Both the position numbers and the translations under genes were made by a program. From Silanimonas sp. (GTDB lineage: Bacteria > Pseudomonadota > Gammaproteobacteria > Xanthomonadales > Xanthomonadaceae): DNA of 64,000 nucleotides. The DNA lies in assembly GCA_018334015.1 (NCBI GenBank), contig JAGXTI010000024.1, forward strand, positions 1 through 64,000, given 5' to 3'. The notes under the pieces were generated by a model, which ran no database searches, was not told the origin of the DNA, and worked only from the letters and a program-made list of their open reading frames with translations. This document shows, in pieces, positions 59,284 through 64,000 of this stretch (position 1 is its first letter; each line of letters begins with the position of its first letter).

Positions 59284-59730
59284 TCAGGCTTCGGCCTTGA
59301 CCTGCACCTTGACGGTGGCTTCGACCTCGGCGTGCAGGTGCACGGTGACCTCGTATTCACCCAGCGCGCGGATCGGGGCGGTCAGCAGGATCTCGGCCTT
59401 CTGCACCGGGTGGCCTGCGGCGCTGAGCGCCTCGGCGATGTCGCGGGCGGTCACCGAGCCGTAGAGCTTGCCTTCCGGCGAAGCGTTGGCGGCGAGGGTG
59501 ACGGCCACGCCATCGAGCCGGGCCTTGCGGCCTTCGGCACCCGAGAGCAGGGCCTTGGCCTTGGCCTCGTACTCGGCGCGCCTGGCCTCGAAAGCGGCGA
59601 TGTTGGCGGCCGTGGCCGGCACCGCCTTGCCGTAGGGGATGAGGTAATTGCGGCCGTAGCCCGGCTTGACCCGGACCTTGTCGCCGAGGCCGCCCAGATT
59701 GACGACCTTCTGCAGGAGAATCAGTTCCAT
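59284..59730 (-). CDS. rplI: Ribosomal protein L9
   Basis: The 148-residue large-subunit protein has two domains joined by a long helix. The N-terminal [36 protein letters not shown] is the RNA-binding signature. It is the last gene of the rpsF-rpsR-rplI run, 17 nt after rpsR. Confidence 0.97.
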   Translation of the reverse strand: MELILLQKVVNLGGLGDKVRVKPGYGRNYLIPYGKAVPATAANIAAFEARRAEYEAKAKALLSGAEGRKARLDGVAVTLAANASPEGKLYGSVTARDIAEALSAAGHPVQKAEILLTAPIRALGEYEVTVHLHAEVEATVKVQVKAEA

Positions 59731-59747
59731 GTTCGTTCCTCAGGCCA

Positions 59748-60020
59748 TCAGTTGCGGTGGCTGTCGCTGTAGGGCAACAGGGCCAGGAAGCGCGCGCGCT
59801 TGACCGCGGAGGCGAGCTGGCGCTGGTACTTCGACTTGGTGCCGGTGATGCGGGCCGGGACGATCTTGCCGGTCTCGGTCAGGTACTGGCGCAGGGTGTT
59901 GAGGTCCTTGTAATCGACCTCGGTGATGCCCTCGGCGGTGAACTTGCAGAACTTCCGGCGGCGGAAGAACTTCGAGGCACCGTCGCTGCGGCCCTTGTTG
60001 CGGGGGGTCTTGGGCTTCAT
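59748..60020 (-). CDS. rpsR: Ribosomal protein S18
   Basis: The 90-residue small-subunit protein binds S6. The core is [30 protein letters not shown] and [25 protein letters not shown]. The start ATG overlaps the rpsF stop (TGATG), so it is coupled to S6 translation. Confidence 0.97.
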   Translation of the reverse strand: MKPKTPRNKGRSDGASKFFRRRKFCKFTAEGITEVDYKDLNTLRQYLTETGKIVPARITGTKSKYQRQLASAVKRARFLALLPYSDSHRN

Positions 60021-60436
60021 CACGCGGCCTCCACGGTGTCAGTCTCGCCAGCGGCTTCACCGCTGCCTTCGGCATCTTCATCGCGGCGGCGACGCTCGCC
60101 ACGCTCGGACTTCTCGTCCTTGCTCTTCAGGATGGCCGAGGGCTCGGTCACCGCGCCGTCGCGGGCCACCACCAGATGGCGCAGCACCGCGTCGTTGAAG
60201 CGGAAGCTGTCGACCAGCTCGTTCAGGGTGGCCTGACCGCACTCGATGTTGAACATCGCGTAGTGGGCCTTGACCAGGTTGTTGATCGGGTAGGCGAGCT
60301 GGCGGCGGCCCCAGTCCTCCAGGCGGTGGATGGCACCGCCGGCGGCCTCGATCGACGCCTTGTAGCGTTCGATCATGGCCGGAACCTGCTCGCTCTGGTC
60401 CGGGTGGACCATGAAGACGATTTCGTAGTGGCGCAT
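60020..60436 (-). CDS. rpsF: Ribosomal protein S6
   Basis: The 138-residue protein starts [19 protein letters not shown] and has the S6 core to about residue 97 ([14 protein letters not shown]). The tail of about 35 residues is highly charged, with a basic RGERRRRD patch and then an acidic [19 protein letters not shown] end. In E. coli the S6 tail receives glutamates from RimK, and this acidic end could be a similar target. It is preceded by a structured leader. Confidence 0.96.
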   Translation of the reverse strand: MRHYEIVFMVHPDQSEQVPAMIERYKASIEAAGGAIHRLEDWGRRQLAYPINNLVKAHYAMFNIECGQATLNELVDSFRFNDAVLRHLVVARDGAVTEPSAILKSKDEKSERGERRRRDEDAEGSGEAAGETDTVEAA

Positions 60437-60574
60437 GGATGTCTCTCTTGCGGATGGCGGCCGAGTAGGCCGGTCAGCCCCCGGCGCGCGGCCGTGGGGC
60501 AAGGGCTGCCTTGGAAGGCAGCCCGCAATCATGCCGGGGAAAGCCCCGGCAATCAAGCAATTCGGCGAATTCTA
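60437..60574 (-). promoter_or_regulatory. Structured leader and -10 of the rpsF operon
   Basis: On the minus strand a -10 TAGAAT (60574-60569) is followed by a leader of about 125 nt. It contains GCCGGGG/CCCCGGC (60533-60550) and the 10-bp stem GGGCTGCCTT/AAGGCAGCCC (60503-60524). S6-S18 complexes are known to bind a leader hairpin on rpsF mRNAs of many bacteria; this leader is a candidate. The specific S6:S18 motif was not confirmed. Confidence 0.5.
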
Positions 60575-60625
60575 TGGAGGCCGGGCCAGCCGGGCCGGCA
60601 GGAATCGCCGCGTATCGGGCGAACC

Positions 60626-60967
60626 TCAGGCCGGCAGATCGTCGCGGGTGGTGAAGCTCTCACCGCAGCCGCATTCGCCCTTGAGCTGCGGGTTGCGGAA
60701 AACGAAGGTCTGGTTCAGACCCCGCTGCACGAAATCGATTTCGGTGCCATCGACATGCGGCAGGCTGGCCGGATCGACCAGCACCCGCACGCCGTGCTGC
60801 TCGAAGGCCAGGTCATCGTCGCGGGTTTCGGTGGCCACATCGATGTGGTAGGCGAAGCCCGAACAGCCGCTCTTGCGGACGCCAAAACGCAGACCGGCAG
60901 CCTCCGGTTGGGCGGCGATGTACTGGTGGGCACGTTGGGCGGCGGCGGGGGTCAGGGTGACGGCCAT
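60626..60967 (-). CDS. A-type iron-sulfur carrier protein (IscA/ErpA family)
   Basis: The 113-residue scaffold/carrier for Fe-S cluster delivery has the three conserved cysteines: Cys35 ([10 protein letters not shown]) and Cys99/Cys101 (GECGCGESF). [27 protein letters not shown] is typical of IscA-type proteins. Whether it acts as IscA, ErpA or SufA cannot be told from sequence alone. No other isc or suf genes are close. Confidence 0.9.
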   Translation of the reverse strand: MAVTLTPAAAQRAHQYIAAQPEAAGLRFGVRKSGCSGFAYHIDVATETRDDDLAFEQHGVRVLVDPASLPHVDGTEIDFVQRGLNQTFVFRNPQLKGECGCGESFTTRDDLPA

Positions 60968-60996
60968 GGCGGTACGCGGGCAAAAAACACAGCACT

Positions 60997-61002
60997 AGTG
61001 TA
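60997..61002 (-). promoter_or_regulatory. Candidate -10 element for the A-type carrier gene
   Basis: The minus strand reads TACACT, 29 nt before the gene's ATG at 60967. Confidence 0.4.
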
Positions 61003-61054
61003 CGCCGCTGCCGACCCTGCCATCGAAAGGCTGCGTGAACCGCGGGGCACAGGC

Positions 61055-61060
61055 TATCCT
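61055..61060 (+). promoter_or_regulatory. Candidate -10 element for asnS
   Basis: TATCCT lies 39 nt before the asnS ATG in the divergent region. Confidence 0.35.
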
Positions 61061-61099
61061 CGGCGGCCCGCACCGCCCTTCTCCCCCGCCCGCGCATCC

Positions 61100-62500
61100 A
61101 TGAGCTCCGTCAGCATCCAACAGGCCCTCGCCGGCCAGCCCGCACCCGGCAGCACCGTCACCGTGAAAGGCTGGGTGCGCACCCGCCGCGATTCCAAGGC
61201 CGGCTTGAGCTTCGTGAATGTCTCGGACGGCTCCTGCTTCGCGCCGATCCAGCTCGTCTGCACCGCTGAGCTGCCCAATTACGCGACCGAAGTGACGAAG
61301 CTGAGTGCCGGCTGCTCGCTCATCGCCACCGGCACCCTGGTGCCCTCGCAGGGCCAGGGCCAGCGCTTCGAAATCCAGGCAACGAATGTCGAAGTGATCG
61401 GCTGGGTGGACGACCCCGAGACTTACCCGATCCAACCGAAAGCCCACTCGCTGGAGTTCCTGCGCGAGGTGGCGCATCTGCGCCCGCGCACCAACCTGTT
61501 CGGCGCGGTCACCCGCATCCGTCATTGCTTGGCCCAGGCCATCCATCGCTTCTTCCACGAGGACGGCTTCTTCTGGATCAACACGCCGATCATCTCGACC
61601 TCGGACGCCGAAGGCGCCGGCCAGATGTTCCGCATCTCCACGCTCGACTTCGCCAACCTGCCGCGCAAAGCCGACGGCAGCGTCGATTTCAGCCGCGACT
61701 TCTTCGGCAAGGAGGCCTTCCTCACCGTCTCCGGCCAGCTCAACGTCGAGGGCTATTGCCTCGCGCTTTCCAAGGTCTACACCTTCGGCCCGACCTTCCG
61801 CGCCGAGAACTCGAACACCGCCCGGCATCTGGCCGAGTTCTGGATGGTCGAGCCGGAGATCGCCTTCGCCAACCTCGCCGACAATGCCCAGCTTGCCGAA
61901 CGCTTCCTCAAGTACGTCTTCAAGGCGGTGCTGGAGGAACGCATGGACGATATGGCCTTCATCGCCGAACGCGTGCAGAAGGACGCCATCACCCGCCTGC
62001 ACACCTTTATCGATGCGCCCTTTGAGCGCATCGACTACAGCGAAGCGATCGAGCTGCTGCAGAAGTCAGGCCGTCGCTTCGACTTCCCCGTTGAATGGGG
62101 GCTCGACCTGCAGACCGAGCACGAGCGCTGGCTGACCGAGGAACACATCGGCCGGCCGGTGGTGGTGATGAACTACCCCGAGCACATCAAGGCGTTCTAT
62201 ATGCGTCTGAACGATGACGGTCGCACCGTCGCCGCGATGGACGTGCTGGCTCCAGGCATCGGCGAGATCATCGGCGGCGCGCAGCGCGAGGAGCGGCTTG
62301 ACGTGCTCGACGCCCGCATGCGCCAGTTCGGCCTCGATCCAGCCCACTACGGGTGGTACCGCGATTTCCGCCGCTACGGCACGGTGCCGCACGCCGGCTT
62401 CGGTCTCGGCTTCGAGCGGCTGGTGGTCTACACCTGCGGGCTTTCGAACATCCGCGACGCCATCCCCTACCCGCGCGCGCCTGGCCTCGCCACCTTCTAA
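61100..62500 (+). CDS. asnS: Asparaginyl-tRNA synthetase
   Basis: The 466-residue class IIb synthetase joins asparagine to tRNA-Asn. It has the N-terminal OB-fold anticodon-binding domain ([23 protein letters not shown]) and the class II core with motif 2 [26 protein letters not shown] and motif 3 [26 protein letters not shown] with AEFWMVEPE separates it from AspRS. The ATG at 61100 gives the known N-terminal length. It is divergent from the Fe-S carrier gene. Confidence 0.96.
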   Translation: MSSVSIQQALAGQPAPGSTVTVKGWVRTRRDSKAGLSFVNVSDGSCFAPIQLVCTAELPNYATEVTKLSAGCSLIATGTLVPSQGQGQRFEIQATNVEVIGWVDDPETYPIQPKAHSLEFLREVAHLRPRTNLFGAVTRIRHCLAQAIHRFFHEDGFFWINTPIISTSDAEGAGQMFRISTLDFANLPRKADGSVDFSRDFFGKEAFLTVSGQLNVEGYCLALSKVYTFGPTFRAENSNTARHLAEFWMVEPEIAFANLADNAQLAERFLKYVFKAVLEERMDDMAFIAERVQKDAITRLHTFIDAPFERIDYSEAIELLQKSGRRFDFPVEWGLDLQTEHERWLTEEHIGRPVVVMNYPEHIKAFYMRLNDDGRTVAAMDVLAPGIGEIIGGAQREERLDVLDARMRQFGLDPAHYGWYRDFRRYGTVPHAGFGLGFERLVVYTCGLSNIRDAIPYPRAPGLATF

Positions 62501-62510
62501 GGAGACGTGT

Positions 62511-62792
62511 ATGGAAGATTTCCTGTTGTTTTTAATGCTGGGCGTGGGTGGTTCGGCGATGCCGGCGCACATCGGTTTCAATCTGCTGGCACGGCACCAT
62601 CATCGTGACCGCGGTTGGCCGATGCCGGAAAACCCGCATTTCTGGAACTACAGCTGGTTCCTGATGTGCCGACGCTGGGTGCCGTTCGCTGACCGCGACA
62701 TGCGATTCTTCGCGTTCTGGGGCATGCTGAGTGGCTGGATCGCAAGCCTGTCGTTGACGGCGACAGCGATCATGATCATTTTCCGCGATTGA
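62511..62792 (+). CDS. Small membrane protein of unknown function (93 aa)
   Basis: The product has two hydrophobic segments (about 4-26 and 66-90) around a polar middle rich in His, Trp and Arg (LLARHHHRDRGWPMPENPHF). A perfect AAGGAG at 62499-62504, overlapping the asnS stop, drives it, so it is co-transcribed with asnS. I do not recognise the family. The HHH run and aromatic middle could bind metal, but that is speculation. Confidence 0.6.
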   Translation: MEDFLLFLMLGVGGSAMPAHIGFNLLARHHHRDRGWPMPENPHFWNYSWFLMCRRWVPFADRDMRFFAFWGMLSGWIASLSLTATAIMIIFRD

Positions 62793-62821
62793 TCCTCCAG
62801 CACCTTGCAAGCGAGGCGGAC

Positions 62822-63178
62822 ATGAACAGTGGCATCGAAAGCGATTACGACGGCGAGGCCGATGACCGCAGTCCGGTCGTCGCCACTGCGTGGTGGGTGA
62901 CCTGCCCAGTGCGGATGCTGGTCTGGGCGCGGCTGCAGGTGCGCGAATCCGGCGTGGCCGAAGTGCTCGACTGCGACGGTCAGGTGCTGGTCTACGACAG
63001 CGAGGATTCGGCCCGCGCCGCCTTGATGGACGCCGAATTCCGCGCCTTCGATGGCCTCGACGAAGACGATGTGGCCGACTGGGGCCTGCTGCTCGACGAA
63101 CTGCTGCCGCCCGAGGGCGAGCACGACGACGACCTGGTGCCGCAGATGATGCGTGCCCTCGAAGTGCCACGCGGCTGA
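62822..63178 (+). CDS. Acidic protein of unknown function (118 aa)
   Basis: The soluble protein has a central segment WVTCPVRMLVWARLQVRESGVAEVLDCDGQVLVYDSEDSARAALMDAEFRAFDGLDEDD and is strongly acidic at both ends. No domain is recognised. It starts 29 nt after the small membrane protein and is followed after 31 nt by a PilZ protein, suggesting one transcript. GAGG precedes ATG 62822. Confidence 0.6.
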   Translation: MNSGIESDYDGEADDRSPVVATAWWVTCPVRMLVWARLQVRESGVAEVLDCDGQVLVYDSEDSARAALMDAEFRAFDGLDEDDVADWGLLLDELLPPEGEHDDDLVPQMMRALEVPRG

Positions 63179-63209
63179 GGGCCGATCCCCGCAAGGAGCC
63201 CACCGCGCC

Positions 63210-63521
63210 ATGGATGCCCCAAACCGCCGCGACAACGAACGCCTGCTGTTCGCCGCCGAGGTGCTGATCGCCCGCGAGGATCGCGGCTGGCGCAGTGCCG
63301 TGCTCGACCTCTCCGGTGGCGGTTGCGCCCTGCTTCGCCCTGGCCATTTCGACCTGCACCTGGGCGCGGTGGTGACCATCCATTTCATCGCCGGCAACGG
63401 GCCGGGACCGGCGGTGGGTGCACGGCTGGCCCGGATCGGCCCGCGTGACCTCGGCTTTGAATACCACGAACCGCAGGCGATCCCGCCCCGACTCGCCGGA
63501 ACCGCCACACCGTCTGGCTAA
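63210..63521 (+). CDS. PilZ-domain protein (c-di-GMP receptor type)
   Basis: The 103-residue protein consists of a single PilZ domain. The c-di-GMP-binding motifs are present: RRDNER (RxxxR) at about 6-11 and DLSGGGCAL ((D/N)xSxxG) further on. Such stand-alone PilZ proteins bind c-di-GMP and act on motility or export partners. AAGGAG lies about 12 nt before ATG 63210. Confidence 0.87.
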   Translation: MDAPNRRDNERLLFAAEVLIAREDRGWRSAVLDLSGGGCALLRPGHFDLHLGAVVTIHFIAGNGPGPAVGARLARIGPRDLGFEYHEPQAIPPRLAGTATPSG

Positions 63522-63601
63522 GTCGTCCAGGCCTCTGTCCGTCCGTCGTCGCAGCCGCTAGGCTTGCAGGCCCGCACGACACGCGCAGCAGCCCGGACGC
63601 C

Positions 63602-64000
63602 ATGCTCGGCCACGCTTTCCCTCTTGCCGCCTGGATCGACAACCACCGGCACCTGCTGAAGCCGCCGGTCGGCAACACCTGCATCGTCAACGGCGATTAC
63701 ATCGTCATGGTGGTGGGCGGGCCCAATGCCCGCGACGATTTCCACATCGAGGACGGCCCCGAGTGGTTCCACCAGATCGAGGGCGAGATGGTGCTGCGTG
63801 TCCAGGAGGATGGCCGCGTCCGCGACATTCCCATCCGCGCCGGCGAGTGCTTCTACCTGCCGCCCCGGGTGCCGCATTCACCGCAGCGCCCGGCCGGTTC
63901 GGTCGGTCTGGTGATCGAGCGCCGCCGTCTGCCGGGTGAACTCGATGGCCTGCGCTGGTACTGCCGACAGTGCAATGCGCCGGTGCACGAGGTGTTCTTC
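63602..64000 (+). CDS. nbaC: 3-hydroxyanthranilate 3,4-dioxygenase, N-terminal part
   Basis: The gene is cut by the window end; 133 codons are visible. The cupin iron dioxygenase opens the ring of 3-hydroxyanthranilate, a kynurenine-pathway step leading to quinolinate/NAD or to further degradation. Fe(II) ligands are visible in [20 protein letters not shown] (His and Glu) and [11 protein letters not shown] (His). The C-terminal CRQCN motif of the long bacterial form is reached at the window edge. Confidence 0.9.
   Translation, partial: MLGHAFPLAAWIDNHRHLLKPPVGNTCIVNGDYIVMVVGGPNARDDFHIEDGPEWFHQIEGEMVLRVQEDGRVRDIPIRAGECFYLPPRVPHSPQRPAGSVGLVIERRRLPGELDGLRWYCRQCNAPVHEVFF

Overview
The window is a dense, GC-rich bacterial chromosome segment, most likely from a gammaproteobacterium of the Lysobacterales (Xanthomonadales) type. 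The evidence is the fused hisB and hisIE genes, a TrpR-family regulator heading the his operon, EfpL, a twin-arginine HiPIP, an mtnBDC cluster, three TonB-dependent receptors and a 3-hydroxyanthranilate dioxygenase. Species and genus cannot be fixed from the sequence alone. Nearly everything is coding. No rRNA, CRISPR array, phage or plasmid replication genes were seen. One tRNA (Val, CAC) is present.

Layout. 1-2189: the end of an IS5-type insertion sequence has cut off the C-terminus of a DUF2075-type ATPase. 2247-16270: acyl-CoA metabolism. A fused B12-dependent acyl-CoA mutase (IcmF) is divergent from a leucine-degradation cluster: leucine dehydrogenase, isovaleryl-CoA dehydrogenase, thiolase, both methylcrotonyl-CoA carboxylase subunits, methylglutaconyl-CoA hydratase and HMG-CoA lyase. 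A repeat-rich lipoprotein sits inside this cluster and an SH3-GNAT fusion ends it. 16301-23918: an HD-GYP protein, an HSD10-like dehydrogenase with EfpL, NhaC and AbgT transporters, RmuC and HiPIP. 24056-25943: mtnB-mtnD-mtnC of methionine salvage. 25994-33761 (minus strand): a complete histidine operon headed by a YerC-like TrpR-family regulator, with a dyad placed between the -35 and -10 elements. 33838-45515: mfd, a putative Fur-controlled TonB receptor, a phytase/esterase-like protein overlapping class I fumarase, a cold shock protein, ferredoxin-NADP reductase overlapping a SOUL-like protein, and glutathione peroxidase.

45671-53320: two convergent TonB receptors, an Sfp-type phosphopantetheinyl transferase, tRNA-Val and a wax ester synthase/DGAT. 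53352-55006: an SDR gene remnant next to an integrase-type IS element. 55107-62500: copC-copD, alr, then dnaB, rplI, rpsR and rpsF on the minus strand, an A-type Fe-S carrier and asnS. 62511-64000: two small unknown proteins, a PilZ protein and the start of 3-hydroxyanthranilate 3,4-dioxygenase, cut by the window edge.

The main functional story is branched-chain acyl-CoA catabolism. Leucine goes through isovaleryl-CoA and HMG-CoA to acetyl-CoA and acetoacetate, with IcmF able to isomerise branched and linear acyl-CoAs next to it. Histidine synthesis appears to be an autoregulated operon. Several genes (yerC-like/his, mfd, mtnB, alr) have -10 hexamers so close to the start codon that leaderless or nearly leaderless mRNAs are likely.
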